A DNA stretch of 64,000 bases from Fragum whitleyi. Its lineage: Eukaryota; Mollusca; Bivalvia; Cardiida; Cardiidae. Numbering within the stretch: position 1 is the first letter of the stretch; each line of letters starts with the position of its first letter. Below the pieces are notes generated by a model. The model ran no database searches and had not been told where the DNA came from. It saw only the letters and a program-made list of their open reading frames with translations. Position numbers and translations under genes: made by a program. Where the stretch lies: the NCBI GenBank assembly GCA_948146395.1, contig OX411547.1:35339923-35403922 (forward strand), read 5' to 3'. Below, one piece after another: positions 34,768 to 46,307 of the stretch.

Positions 34768-35035
34768 TATGTGACCCATCACGCGAAAAGGGACCATCTC
34801 GGAACTCCATAAAATAAATATTTGGAAAAGAGATTGGTTCAAGTACAGACCAACAAGATGTTGCATTCGAAAAATTCTTTCACTGGAAGGTAGATTGCTC
34901 ATTCTAGATCCAGAAAATGGGTAAAAGTACGAAAAGTTTCGACCCTATTCAGTCTGCGCAGTCCACGCAGTCTGACTGGGGTGGACACTTTACGCACTAC
35001 CCAGATGGTCCCTTTTCGCGTGATGGGTCAAATAT
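34768..35035. repeat. MITE, family I, full length
   Basis: Inverted ends TGTGACCCATCACGCGAAAA and the inverse at 35016-35035 over about 30 bp. The same ends occur at 44698-44970. Confidence 0.88.
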
Positions 35036-35693
35036 TTTCTGTGTCACTTTGTATCTGTCAGTAAGCTTGTCGGCTAACTGCTACATCACTGATATTGATC
35101 TTTCTTACCAGTACAGAAAAGTCATCATTCGCATTGTGCAGGATTATTACATGATCAGACAAATGCTCGGTTGCCTGAAATTATTTTCTTTAACCTTTTT
35201 TTGGAGGGGGGGGGGAGGGGGGTAAACTTTAAGGTAATCACAGCCTGTGTAAAATATGTCGTGCGTTCAGGATGACAAAATGTTTGCAGACGTTTAAAAA
35301 ACAAAAAAAAACCTTTTCACTTGTAGATGCACAACTATTAAACAAAGTTTTGATTGTGAAACAATTGCCTGTGGCTGATTAATTTTGAAATATTGACTTT
35401 CTAATGGTTAACTTTTAAAGATACATGTAGTTAGTTCAATCGAACTGATTGCAGGATTCCGTAGGCAATCGTTAACGAACACCTTTTTTTATTTATTTTT
35501 TTTTTTCTTTTATGTTAACTAGTATACAGCATTTTCGTGGTGTTTCGTGTAATCATGAATTTTTTACCCGAGGTGGAGGAAATGACGTAGAATCGCCGAG
35601 GGTTCCCGATTGGGTAGGCCATTAAATCTTCGACTGCCAATGTATGGCGAAAAAATTACTGGTTGATTGTGTAATTCCTTTCAAAATGAATTA
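35036..35693. other. No gene seen; poly(G) run and a family A half copy
   Basis: Poly(G) interrupted by A at 35203-35222, and GCGTTCAGGATGACAAAA at 35263-35280 without its partner arm. Confidence 0.5.
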
Positions 35694-35859
35694 TTTAAGG
35701 TAGTGGACCCGAAATAGTTCCGCAACGTCGCGGAAATAATGAACTTTAACAGTCTATACCGAGGTTTCCTCACGATTTCGTCAGAAAACCTCGGTCAACA
35801 TTGTGAAAGATCATGCGTTTCGAAATGTTGTTAAACTATAACGGGCCCACTTACTTAAG
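35694..35859. repeat. Foldback MITE, family C
   Basis: Ends TTAAGGTAGTGGACCCG and its inverse CGGGCCCACTTACTTAA. Inner arms ACCGAGGTTTCCTCACG and its inverse. Copies at 37037 and 53283. Confidence 0.85.
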
Positions 35860-35955
35860 GGCATAACACTTGATTGGCAGCCCAAGTTCACCTTGGTAGA
35901 AAATTTATGTTTAGACAACTGCCTTTAGCTCTCTCCGGGGAGTGAAAACATCAGA

Positions 35956-36084
35956 TGCGTGTTCAGGATGACAAAAGGTGCAACTGTTTTGCAAATTATA
36001 CCGCTTTGCCAGTGTCCTTACCTGAAAAGTGGGAAATAATTTGCAAAAAGTTCGGACCGTTTTTGTCATCCTGAACGCAGGGCT
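35956..36084. repeat. Foldback MITE, family A
   Basis: GTTCAGGATGACAAAAGGTG and TTTTTGTCATCCTGAACGCA arms. Confidence 0.85.
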
Positions 36085-36521
36085 GTATTAAGTGTTCGCA
36101 AGCGTAAACTAAGTACATGCATAACTTGATCTTCATTACCAGATATTGGGTGGTTTAGGGTTAAGATTGAATAAAAACATTTTTCTAAATATACCCATAA
36201 TGTCTAGACGACATGAAAGAGACGTAGAAGTAAACAATCGGAAATTGTGAGATCATCTTTCTTTTGATTTTTTTATTTTCCTATTCTTTTATATTTGTCA
36301 TAGTATGCAATGTCATGAAATGTATACCAGTACATAAGTCCTAAGAGCAAATCTAACAACTTTTACAAAATATTGTTATTATTGTTATTTGTCAACGACA
36401 ACAATAAATCAAGTTACATGTGTATAGAAATGAGGAGTTGCTTGAAGTTTGAGTTTCCCTTTTTCCATTGAAATGATTTTCGGTGGATTATCGAGAAATT
36501 TAGGTAGTTTATTACTTGCTT
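36085..36521. other. No gene seen
   Basis: AT-rich, no recognisable signal. Confidence 0.4.
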
Positions 36522-36925
36522 TTATAATATGACCTACGTCGCGGGAGTGAAATTACCCCGTTGAATATTTTTGATATTACACGGATGTTATTATAGGCCT
36601 ACTAGTGGAATAACTATGCAAATGAGCCCAGAGCGAATAGCAACGCTATTTTGTAACCGCGAAAATGACGTCATAATGTAGCCTACATGTTGTGACGTCA
36701 GTTTTAAACGTCGTTATATGTTTCGCGGAAAAATTGAAATGTTGAATTTTAATAATTTTGACGATTTTTCGCAAAAAATATGGTCATATTATAAATAGAA
36801 TATAAAATTTGTGCTCATCAAATACCGAATTTATTAAACTCGTCATCTGTAAACAGATAAAAACTCGGCGTAGCCGCGTTTTTATCTGTTTATAGATGAC
36901 GAGTTTAATAAATTCAGTATTCAAT
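36522..36925. repeat. Composite repeat, family H: MITE plus palindrome
   Basis: A MITE with ends ATAATATGACCTACGTCG (36524) and its decayed inverse GGTCATATTAT (36782), then a palindrome GAATTTATTAAACTCGTCAT...ATGACGAGTTTAATAAATTC with tip CTCGGCGTAGCCG. The same pair recurs at 42452-42860. Confidence 0.78.
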
Positions 36926-37036
36926 GACCACTTATTCAATATCCTCTATATCTCACCGACAAAAAATGAAATTACCAAAAGATTAAACGAGCTTTCGTTC
37001 ATTTCACCCTAATAGACTTCTTCTATCTTGTCCCCA

Positions 37037-37202
37037 TTAAGGTAGTGGACTCGTAATAGTTCCGCAATATTTCGGACCACATATTCTTTCACAATGTTAA
37101 CCGAGGTTTCCCCATGAAAATCATTAGGAAACCTCGGTTAACACTGTTAAAGTTTGTTACTTCTGAGATGTTACAAAACTATTACGGGCCCACTACTTTA
37201 AA
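37037..37202. repeat. Foldback MITE, family C (best copy)
   Basis: TTAAGGTAGTGGACTCGTAA and its inverse ending at 37202; inner arms CAATGTTAACCGAGGTTTCC pair with the inverse around 37125-37145. Confidence 0.87.
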
Positions 37203-38548
37203 CAAGTGACGACATGAAGTTTCCTAGAAATAAGGAAAATGACGCGCTTAAAGAGAATCTGTCCTATCGTTTTCCGTTGAGTCATTTTTCTGCATCAAAG
37301 AAAACAGAATTATCAGTTGTTAATCGAGTAAGATCGACAAACCTTTCATTCCATGCACAAAAAAAAGGTATTTTCGTAAAAATAAAGTTTTTTTGTTCAC
37401 TCGAGTCAAGTATTTGGACTTATAATCTTACCATCTATTCATTTTTGGTGGACGTTTACGTCCACCAGTGTTAATACCGCGTAACAACAATCCTGTCAGA
37501 TGTTAATAGGTTTTCAAAACAGTAGTGCTTACTTAGATCCAATTTACTCTTTTTCAAGAATCGTATCCTTCTGACAACTATGCATTTTTAAAATGGAGTG
37601 AAACAAGGATTCTACATAACTTATTGAAACCTCAAAGAGATTTTTAAAAGTGCGCAATCATACGCAATTCTGAGATCGGGTGAACATTTTGCTTGCGTAG
37701 AACTATTTTTCATGCAGAGTGGGTAATTTGCCCCTTGTTACCCAATTGTCTATGGGAGGTCACTCATGAAAACTTGGTGAATGAAATTACTGGAATGGTA
37801 ACCTCCCCTGACACTACTAATGTATATAAAACACTGGCCATTAAATGAGAAATACCGGAGTACACATGAATACCGATACAGCCCGAGCAGGTAAAGTAAA
37901 GCATCCAGGTCGTGCGATAAAGGTTTGTGCGATGGGGTTTTACTTTATTTTTCAATACGCGACAGCCACTCTCGAGACGAGTGTCTACAACTTTTTACGC
38001 ATTTCTATAAACACTTACCCTTTCTTTCTTTAATTGGGAATGAAAATCGCGGACCAATTAATTATTATCCTTTTATAGAATTTTTCAAGCAGATAACACC
38101 ATAATTCTAATTATGAGATTACGGAAAATCGATTATCATTACAAAATAAGAATAATAACTAGATCATCTTATTGTCATTCCTTTCCTTTTTATACCCAAT
38201 GGATCAGACACTCACTCTTTGAACTACACCCGGCATGATGCCGAAAGTTTTCGAAACCTTGTTATTACAGGACTTTGGTTGACGATCGACGATATATGTT
38301 GAGAAATATATATCTGAAGCAAGATGCAAACTTGGGTCAGGTCATTTTCCTTTTCATGATCGTAATTTTACATGTAAAATTTCTTCTTTTTTTTCTCAAT
38401 ACATGGAAGAACCACTCTAGTATGCATACAGAAACGTCCACCACCAATACGTTCAGTGCTTTGATTCTATTTGTCTCTTATTAATTAATTTAATAACAAC
38501 GAAATGAATAGCAAATTGAAATGCCCGTTCTCTTCTGCCCAAGCTATT
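37203..38548. other. No gene seen; small perfect palindrome at 37446
   Basis: TGGTGGACGTTTACGTCCACCA at 37446-37467 in part (GGTGGACGTTTACGTCCACC) is a perfect 20-bp palindrome; single copy. Otherwise AT-rich without recognisable genes. Confidence 0.45.
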
Positions 38549-39853
38549 TTTAAATCGGAGATTTATACCGTTCTCCAGAAATCCAGTCTGTTTGACCCAC
38601 TACATTTTTACTTTTATCTTCTGAGCAATGTGTTCAAACCAAATTATGTGTTTTCAAACACCGAAGAAACGGCCTTTTCAGTCACAATCTACCAACTTTG
38701 TTTTTATCTTATTTACTTTTCGACAAATAGAGAAGAGGCTAATACAAAATTTGATGTAAATTTCGCTTTTAGTAATTACCAGTTAGTATTTTCAGTGTTT
38801 ATAACAAGATTTTCGGTTGAGTAAAGCAGTTGAAACGTACAATAGGTTAACTGTAAAATAAATTTGTAGCACTTACAATACTACTGCTCTATTTTTTTCT
38901 CGATCGGTCATTTACCAGTTGTAGGGCTGACAACCAATCAAATTCTGTTATGATTATCACTCGGTCAAAATCCACGCGTAAATTCAGACCACGTGGTAGA
39001 TGCAAATGGACATCGTCTGCTCGAAATGTGTCAATTAAGTTGTTTGTCATTGGTCAATGGTCGTCTGCACTCTGACAGGGAGCGTGGGAAGTCTACTGGT
39101 GGAATGAGTACTGTTGACTATGTGTTAACAAATAGAAATAATTTTGTAATTTTGAAATATTTGATTTCAATGAGCACTCTGATCACGCTCCAATCCTATT
39201 TTCAATAAATTCAAATTTGAGTATGAAGAAAAATTATTCAACAACAAATAAACCGACAAAAACATACGATAAACTGATATAGGATAGCAGTAAGAGCGAT
39301 CTATTTTTAGAATAACTCATGAATAATCATAGAGTGCTGCTAGATTTATTCGATTGGTCAGAAACCAAAGATATAAATAGCATAGTTGCCGATTTCACGT
39401 GTTTCTTGAGGGAAAATGCATTTATAGTATTTGGGAAAACCCAATGCTTGAAAAACAAACATGTTGGTAATCAAAATTGTAAATAGTTTAATGAAAAATG
39501 TTTTGTTGCTAAACAGGCTTTTAAACTCTAGAGAGAGGAATAATATTAACAGACAAGCTTTAAGCTTGGCGTGTGCTCATTATAACAACGTAAAAAAATC
39601 TGCTAAGAAATAATTTAGACTAGCAGAGGGCTATCGAATCAGCAAACTTTCAAAATCGGACCCACGAGGTTGGAGGAGCTGGCGATGTCCTCGAATAGAT
39701 GGAGTGTTAAGACAAAAAACCCACAAATTGGGCAAATATTTTACCAACTTTTATTGTCCAAATTTGAGCCCTTTTGATTGGCAAACTATTGCACTATCCC
39801 AGCCTCTCAATGATGTCCGATTTACAGTGCTGACAACACTTTGATTCTTTGAT
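38549..39853 (+). mobile_element. 1.3-kb unit with decayed endonuclease fragment, copy 1
   Basis: Matches 53471-54733 in inverted orientation over its whole length, and the match stops sharply at both ends (TTTTTAAATCGG and CACTTTGATTCTT). 38985-39210 reads as the C-terminal part of an exonuclease-endonuclease-phosphatase domain as in LINE retrotransposons: DANGHRLLEMCQ, LSLVNGRL, then STVDYVLTN and, in another frame, a DHAPI-like SDH motif. 39320-39600 resembles the charged linker that follows such domains. Frames are broken by stops and a short deletion. No reverse transcriptase is seen. Confidence 0.75.
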
Positions 39854-39902
39854 GTAATACGCTATTATTGGGACGACATTACAGATTTTAATCGTCTGAT
39901 TT

Positions 39903-39952
39903 TGATGTTGATGTTGCTGTTGTTGTTGTTGTTGTTTCATTTATTGTTGTTC

Positions 39953-39987
<35 letters not shown>

Positions 39988-40012
39988 ATCGTTGTCGTCG
40001 TCGTCGTTGTTT
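39903..40012. repeat. Microsatellite (TTG)n with TCG end
   Basis: About 110 bp of TTG/GTT repeats ending in a GTC run; starts about 50 bp beyond the end of the 1.3-kb unit. Confidence 0.95.
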
Positions 40013-40672
40013 CGTTTGGTATTTGTTCTGGTTCGGGTTTTTATTGTGGTTTGCCACCAGGAAAAATGTAAATTTATTACAATGTACGTTGTTGGTCGAA
40101 CTCGTTCGAGCAAAAAAATCTGGATCCAAATGAGTGAATTAGTGAATAATCCCTACCAATGGGCGTCTGGGTAGTACCCGTACGCCTCAGTAATAGGAAT
40201 GAGCAGCTGGAGGAGAAGTCACGGGGATCCAGAGTAAGGCATACACCAGCCACCAAGATACACTCAAAGTCACGTTTACACGCACCAACTCACCCCCCCC
40301 CCCCCATTCAACCACCACCACCACCACCATCCCATCCCTCAATATAGGTGAATGTTGGTCGGTTTCTTGGTTGATCAAAAAATGGATTGCCCGCGCTTAT
40401 ACTTAATTAAATATTCGCTTATGAAATATCGACACTACTGTTATTCAAACTGTAGTTATGACATTTTGCTTGCTAGTGTAGTATAAAGTATGGAAAAATA
40501 AAATTTCCGTCCACTTTACAAAATTTTCAAAAAAAGCCTTTTTTAGACCACTCGAAAATTTCGAAAACGGGCAAGTGCTAAATAATGTACTTTGCACGTC
40601 TGCCATCCATTGCAAATGATGCAAAAGACCCTTGTCCACCATTCTTAGTGGTCGGCAACCTTTTCCGGGACC
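40013..40672. other. No gene seen; poly(C) and (ACC)n at 40292-40332
   Basis: A C13 run followed by an ACC trinucleotide repeat. Nothing coding. Confidence 0.5.
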
Positions 40673-40790
40673 GGCTCTGCGTTCATGATGACAAAACGAT
40701 GCAAACTGTTTGCAAATTATACCCCGTTTTGCACTTGCGGGTTAAGATTTACAAACATTTTGCATCCTATTGCCATTCTGAACGCAGAGC
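40673..40790. repeat. Foldback MITE, family A
   Basis: GGCTCTGCGTTCATGATGAC and its inverse ATTCTGAACGCAGAGC. Confidence 0.85.
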
Positions 40791-41044
40791 AGTCTATGAT
40801 TCTGCTATTGAGAAAAGGGTTTTGACAGAACAACCGAGACGGTCGAATTTTGATAAAGACTCGCATTTGGCAATTTTACTTGGATTTCATATTTTCATTC
40901 TTTTTTTTTATCGAAGTTTATAGTTTTTGTGACATTTTACAAATGTAACTGGATCAATGACCCACTTTTGGGTCGCTTTGACCCAGATTGTAACTATATT
41001 GAATATGGTATTGTTTAGGCCTAGTCGTTGAACAACGGTGTCGA

Positions 41045-41109
41045 TGTAATACTAAAATCTCGTAACTACAGATTTGATTAAGCTGTAGCTACGAGAATTT
41101 AGCATTACT
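41045..41109. repeat. Palindromic repeat, family F
   Basis: TAATACTAAAATCTCGTAAC and its inverse around a GATTTGATTAAGC core; related to 21350 and 49486. Confidence 0.7.
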
Positions 41110-41159
41110 GTCACTTATATTGTTGCCAGTCCGCTGTGAAAAAAAATCAAAACATTTTT

Positions 41160-41480
41160 AACCATTTCAAAGAAAGTTACCGGTAATTATGCCCCTTTTC
41201 GAAGAAAATAGGAAATATTGCTTTGCACTTGTTGGTCAGTCGGTCGGTCAATCCGTCGGGCGATCGGTCAGTCCGTCCGTAGACTTTTTTGTGCGGATCA
41301 TATCTCAAAAAGTATTCAGGCTAGAATCATGAAATTTCAAAGATGGATGGATCTTATTGAGGAGAAGAGCAGTGGTCAAAAACCGTAACTCTATTCATCA
41401 TATTTTTATAGTTATTGCCCTTTGGTAATTGGCAATGAACATGCCATTTACCTCCTCCTGTGGGGGCATGAATGCCGGAT
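41160..41480 (-). repeat. Interspersed repeat with (GTCG)n core
   Basis: GGTCAGTCGGTCGGTCAATC and CGGTCAGTCCGTCCG at 41234-41282 followed by GCGGATCATATCTCAAAAAG. The tetranucleotide tract recalls, in inverse, the ACG-rich tract before the end of the Helitron-like elements; that link is tentative. Confidence 0.5.
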
Positions 41481-41504
41481 TCACATACATCTCTTGTTTT
41501 CATT

Positions 41505-41860
41505 ATATAGTAAAACTTGTGTTAAGCGACCACTTAAAGGACCAACAAAAAGCGGTCGTTTATGGGAATGGTCGCTTAATACGAAATACTTTGATAAATG
41601 TGACAGTTAATTTTGATACCATTTATAGATTGTCGGTCAAGTCGTAATGAATCTTATGATGTTCGAACCCATTAGAATCGTCTTATTGAGACGATTCTAA
41701 TGGGTTCCAACAACATAAGATTCAACAATAACCAATTTTTCGTTAAAAATGTCCTCTATTTCAGAGATTTTGCTTACAATGAAGGGATTTCTTCCGGTGA
41801 TCGCTTAATAAAATAGGTCGCTTAATAGACGTGGTCGCTCGAGCAATATCGACTGTAATT
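41505..41860. repeat. GGTCGCTTAAT repeat interrupted by a palindrome
   Basis: Copies of GGTCGCTTAAT or its inverse at 41523-41582 and 41795-41845. Between them a 75-bp near-perfect palindrome (41649-41723, GAATCTTATGATGTTCGAAC and inverse, family E) appears to have inserted. Confidence 0.65.
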
Positions 41861-42451
41861 CCATGCGACATGTCTATGGATCTAGCATTTCGAGAACTGA
41901 ATAAAAAAAATTCGTCCGTGGCTTCGCCACTCATGAAAAGAGACAACTCATAAAAATCTAGCTTCGTTGTTCACTAACTGAACAATAAATCTATCTTATG
42001 TACGAACTTTTCTGTATACAGAACCTAACAATTATCCTCTATTACTATTATAGTTTGTACGACGTCGAGGAACTATTCAACGAAACCGTTACAACGAGTA
42101 CACGAGTACGCAAGCGAATTGTTGTCAGAAAATCGCGATTTTCACGTTCCCCTTATAACATGTTAGTAGTTCTCGTTCAATCGTATCATAGTCTTAATTT
42201 GAGTGAAATATTTTACTACTTAAGATCCAGGACAAACATTAAATCAACAGAAAATAGTTCTAGAAGTGTGCTTTAATCGCTGCGCAATAGTCTCAAGCGT
42301 AGGAAGATCGTAATTCAATATCCAAGGTGTTCAATGAATCGTGATACGATCGTGAAGGTCGCAGCGAAATCGTAGTATGAACGCAATTAGACACTAAGTT
42401 TGTTCGGTGTCGGTCTGCGTAAAGCCGTATTAGAAGCGTATAAGAAATGTG
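41861..42451. other. No recognised gene; CpG-rich stretch at 42060-42420
   Basis: CG dinucleotides are much denser than in the surroundings (for example TACGACGTCGAGG, AATCGCGATTTTCACG). A 92-codon frame at 41998-42276 has no known domain. Confidence 0.4.
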
Positions 42452-42860
42452 TTTATAATATGGCCTACGTCGCAGGAATGAAAATACTCCGTTGAGTATT
42501 TTTGATATTACACAGTTGATATTACACTAGTGGAATAACTATGCAAATGAGCTAAGAACTTATGGCAAAGCTATATTTTCGTTGTGAAAAAGACGTCATA
42601 ATGCATTTGATGACGTCTATTCGCAAACGGCGTTATATGTTTCACGGAATAAATTGAATCCATAATTTTCTAAAATTTCCTCTAATAGTCGCATTAACTC
42701 AGGCCATATTATGAATAGAATATCAAATTTGTGCTCATGAAATACTGAATTTATAAAACTCGTCAGCTAAAACAGATAAAAACTCGGCGTAGCCTCGTTT
42801 TTAAGTTTTAGATGACTCGTTGAATAAATTCGGTGATTACTCATTCAATATCCTTTTTTT
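42452..42860. repeat. Composite repeat, family H, copy 2
   Basis: ATAATATGGCCTACGTCG start, inverse CAGGCCATATTAT at 42707, then the AAACTCGTCAGC palindrome with tip CTCGGCGTAGCC. Same order as 36522-36925. Confidence 0.78.
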
Positions 42861-43454
42861 CGGAGTAGCATCCTAGGAAGCAAAATTCGCCATTTTGCTG
42901 GATGTTGACGCCGATTTTACGCCGGTTGATGACGATCTGATAGATTTTTAGATCGTGGTACAATCGTCTAATCCGAGCAAAGATTGTTGTCATGCGAGAT
43001 AGGGTAGTACAATAAGTAGAATTCTAAATAGTATACAAGTTACATCATTGAAAATTTGAATGATAAACCCCAGTTTTGACCTTAAGAATTGTCTCTCGAG
43101 TTTTTCTAAAGGGCCATATAGGATGATTTCAGATTTTTGAGGGTCGAAACCCTGGTTTAAAAGGGTCAAACACAAAGTCTGATTCCAAACACTACTTAAA
43201 TCGACCAAAAAAGGCTCCGAAATCATTAGAACATATTCCGAAATCGCTTAAGACGATCAACATTTTATTCAAGTCAATCAGATTATTCTACGATTTTATT
43301 GGCTGGCGTGGATTTTAAAGCGTCTGATTGGTCGTCCAAGAAGACACACTATCCGCTTCCTTCCTTCTGCGAGTGACTACGCCATCTGTGAAAAATGATC
43401 GCTGTCGAATATCAAGGTCAGAGATCTGTTAATTCGATATCTTCTGTGGGTTAT
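42861..43454. other. No gene seen
   Basis: A block GAGGGTCGAAACCCTGG..AAGGGTCAAACAC at 43138-43172 recurs in similar form at 47981-48015; otherwise nothing. Confidence 0.4.
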
Positions 43455-43540
43455 CTTATATGGGGTTTAACGCCACTTATAACATTTTTTCTGTTATATA
43501 GCAGCGGCTGGTGCGCTCACCCATGTTTCATGTCGTTTTT
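43455..43540 (-). repeat. SINE-1 fragment
   Basis: TATGGGGTTTAACGCCACTT and TTCTGTTATATAGCAGCGGC; the rest is lost. Confidence 0.6.
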
Positions 43541-44195
43541 ACACAAGTCATTCGGAACACCCTTCGCCCAATCTCACGATCAACCTCGGATGTACATAGA
43601 CGGACTATTTTCAAAAAATACGGGAAAACCTTGGAAAAACTTGATGACGTCAGTTAAAATGGCGTTAGCCCTCGAAGCTGTGAGTGAAAAACATTCGACG
43701 TCGCCAACGCTACTCGTTTGAAGTCACTGACGTGAAACCATCGTATCCTTGCCGGTTCGCTAGTTTTTCTTACACTGTTTCCGCCTAACAAAATGTACAA
43801 TTTCGTTACATACTCATCCGCCATACATACATCCGAGGTATGTTGTAGTTTACGGAAATGGCCGAGTGATGTTCCGAATGTACGCAAGTAATACCACAAC
43901 ATTTCATCCGAGTCACCAGCTGCTCATTCAATTAGGCGTACTACTTAACCCTTGTCATGCTGAATAAATTTTGGCTAAAAATTTTGATCAAAATCAAAGG
44001 GCAAAAAGCACTGAAAGTCCAAAATTGTAGGTCAATTTTTATTTGAAAAACTAAATCTATTGACAATTCCGGTTTGAAAGTAAGAAACAGGTGGTGTAGA
44101 CTAACATCAGACTGCACATATGTGCAGGCTGATGTTTGTCTTTAGCTCCTGCCAAAGCAGAAATCCGGGTTCAGCATGACAAGGGCCAACATACC
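43541..44195. other. No gene seen
   Basis: Two mid-length frames (43395-43721 plus, 43654-43902 minus) have no protein features. A hairpin CATCAGACTGCACATATGTG lies at 44105. Confidence 0.4.
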
Positions 44196-44332
44196 CACAT
44201 TGGTGGGAGACAAATGACTCGTTTCCCATTGATTTTTGTCAAAAGTTTGATGAAAGTTTGTCCAGTCGTTCGAACTCAGGACCCCAGAGTAGACAGCCAT
44301 ATGCATTTCCGCTAAACTAGCCGGGCTCGGCT
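44196..44332 (-). repeat. SINE-1 variant, 5' half
   Basis: ATTGATTTTTGTCAAAAGTT, then GTTCGAACTCAGG (B box in inverse) and ATTTCCGCTAAACTAGCCGG (A box side). Same variant as 47394-47652. Confidence 0.6.
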
Positions 44333-44697
44333 AAAAATCAAGTTGTAAGCTTTTTCTTTTCGCCCAAACCACGCATCGCAATTTTTCTATGAAATACTAG
44401 CGCGTGCTGTCATGTTTGTTTCAAAGCATCGCACCCGCAATGACATGGGTCAGGTTGCGTCCTTTACGCATGATTTACCATTTTCCAAAACGTATAGAGA
44501 CGTACCTTAAAAGTGCACCCTACCTGCATCATTAGGACGATAAAACAAATAAACAAATAAATCTGCACTTTATCAACCTGAAACACCCTGCACATATCAT
44601 AATAAAAGTCACGTTCGTTCAAACGCGAGATTACCTCAGACCTAACAAGATAGTCGGCCACTATGACTTACTGATATCAATTGGGCTTGGGTTTTTT

Positions 44698-44970
44698 TAT
44701 TTGTGACCCGTCACACGAAAAAGGGACCATCTAGGAAGTGCGAAATTTGTCGATCCTGGAGAGGCTGCGCGACATGCGCAGACTGACCAGGGTCGAAACT
44801 TTTCACCAGTAACGAATTCTCTGAATCTAGAATAATCATTCTACCACCCCATGTAATTATTTCCGAAATTCGCCTTCTGATTAACCTATGCTAGATTAAA
44901 TCTTTTTTTTTCAAATACTTATATTACGGACTTCCCGGATGGCCCCCTTTCGCGTGACGGGTCACATTTA
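44698..44970. repeat. MITE, family I, full length
   Basis: GTGACCCGTCACACGAAAAA and its inverse ending GTGACGGGTCACATTT. Confidence 0.88.
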
Positions 44971-44984
44971 TTTGAAAAGGTTTA

Positions 44985-45205
44985 AAGGACGATTTTAACA
45001 GGGTCTTTTAGTTATATTGCAGTGGCCGGATAACCTAACGATGGATTCCTGGTATTTCTAAACACTAGTACCACAATTACACCCCTTCCTTTGGCCTCCA
45101 GCTGTTATCCAGCTGTTATCCCACATAGGTTTACGACTACCCACCCATTGGTTCATAGGAAACAAATGTCGAAAAAGATGTGTGTCGCCGTCGGGGATCG
45201 AACTT
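44985..45205 (-). repeat. SINE-1 copy, near full length
   Basis: GATTTTAACAGGGTCTTTTA, ACGATGGATTCCTGGTATTT, a local duplication of CAGCTGTTATC, and GTGTCGCCGTCGGGGATCGA from the head. Confidence 0.8.
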
Positions 45206-45248
45206 TATAATTTGGTAACACAAAATTCGTAATCTTGTACATGTATAT

Positions 45249-45325
45249 TGATGAGTCAGCGCACTACTGTCGTGAGTGCCTATAAAAAATATAGGAACTT
45301 ACAACAGTGCTGCGCTGAATCTCGA
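45249..45325. repeat. Palindromic MITE, GCTCAGCGC family
   Basis: GATGAGTCAGCGCACTACTG and its inverse CAGTGCTGCGCTGAATCTCG; its right end is repeated on the far side of the next SINE. Confidence 0.75.
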
Positions 45326-45433
45326 ATTTGATTTGAATTGGGGTTTTACGTCGCTTTCAACAATCTCTCAGTTATATCGCGACGACTGGAGCACCTAACG
45401 ATGGATTCCTGGTATTTCTCACACCAGTACTAC
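45326..45433 (-). repeat. SINE-1 copy, 5' truncated, flanked by a likely target duplication
   Basis: Runs from the tail TTTGATTTGAATTGG to CACACCAGTACTACG. GCGCTGAATCTCGAATTTG before and ACGCTGATTCTCGAAATGTG after look like one 16-18 bp target duplication. Confidence 0.8.
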
Positions 45434-45589
45434 GCTGATTCTCGAAATGTGATAAATTGGATCGATATGCGCGATTGTGTGATTATAAAATACGAAAAAC
45501 AAGGTATCGACAACTGCCTGTAGAATTATCAATGTGAAACTGCATGGTGTCACCGAATCATCTACTTTTAAACTTATTTGCTTATTTCC

Positions 45590-45857
45590 GTTTATTTGTA
45601 GCATATGGAATTATGAGCGACGCCCCCAGAAGACGGCTAGTTGTTATGTGCAAGGATATGTGACGAAACTACTGCTGAGATCCGCCATGGTTCTTAACGT
45701 GCTCGCCGCAAAGCGCCGTCTCACGGGAACTCGGTTTAACGTCTTATCCGAAAGACAATTAGTATGTAAGTGTGCCTACGGTTATCGAACCCACGCGATC
45801 GAACTTCAATATGTTTGAAGTCTGGTGCTCTATCAACTGAGCTAATCGGGCTGACTA
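45590..45857 (-). repeat. SINE-2 copy, full length, different family
   Basis: In minus sense: tRNA-like head GCCCGATTAGCTCAGTTGAT and B box GGGTTCGATAAC, then the block CTTTCGGATAAGACGTTAAA with CCGAGTTCCCGTGAG, as in known deuterostome and mollusc tRNA-SINEs, then a tail rich in AAATAA. The anticodon stem does not pair, so it is not a tRNA gene. Confidence 0.72.
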
Positions 45858-46174
45858 AGTCGTTCATCACACACGGGCTCTTATACCCTGGATACCATGC
45901 TATCGGTGAGTGTTTGATTTAAATCAAAATGGTATTTCATCTTAATAAATAAACTTCCATATTTTCTCAAAATCTGACATCGGCCAGTTAGGTGTAAATA
46001 AGCAGATAAGAAATAACATTTTAGTTGAATTTTTTTCAGTTCACAGTTACATCGGATCAATGAGACGGGGACAAATCTAACATGAACCTAATTTGCTGCA
46101 ATTAAACCATATGCTCGAGAAAATAGCGAAGGCATCATCGGGTACACATTAATAGTGCGGGAGGGGGCTAGCCA
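45858..46174. other. No gene seen
   Basis: AT-rich, nothing recognisable. Confidence 0.4.
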
Positions 46175-46307
46175 GCCCTGCGTTCAGGATCAGAAAACGG
46201 TGCAAACAATTTTCCAATTAAAACCTGCTTTGCACGTGCACTTGCCTGCGAATCGGGGTATAATTGGAATACTGTTTGCACCGTTTTGTGATCCTGAACG
46301 CAGGGTA
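46175..46307. repeat. Foldback MITE, family A (best copy)
   Basis: CCCTGCGTTCAGGATCAGAA and its inverse TTGTGATCCTGAACGCAGGG; centre TTTGCACGTGCACTTGCC. Confidence 0.9.

Noticed and set aside
38504..38824. 106-codon frame at the start of the 1.3-kb unit as a protein
   Set aside because: Begins before the unit border and is not intact in the second copy (only 64 codons there).
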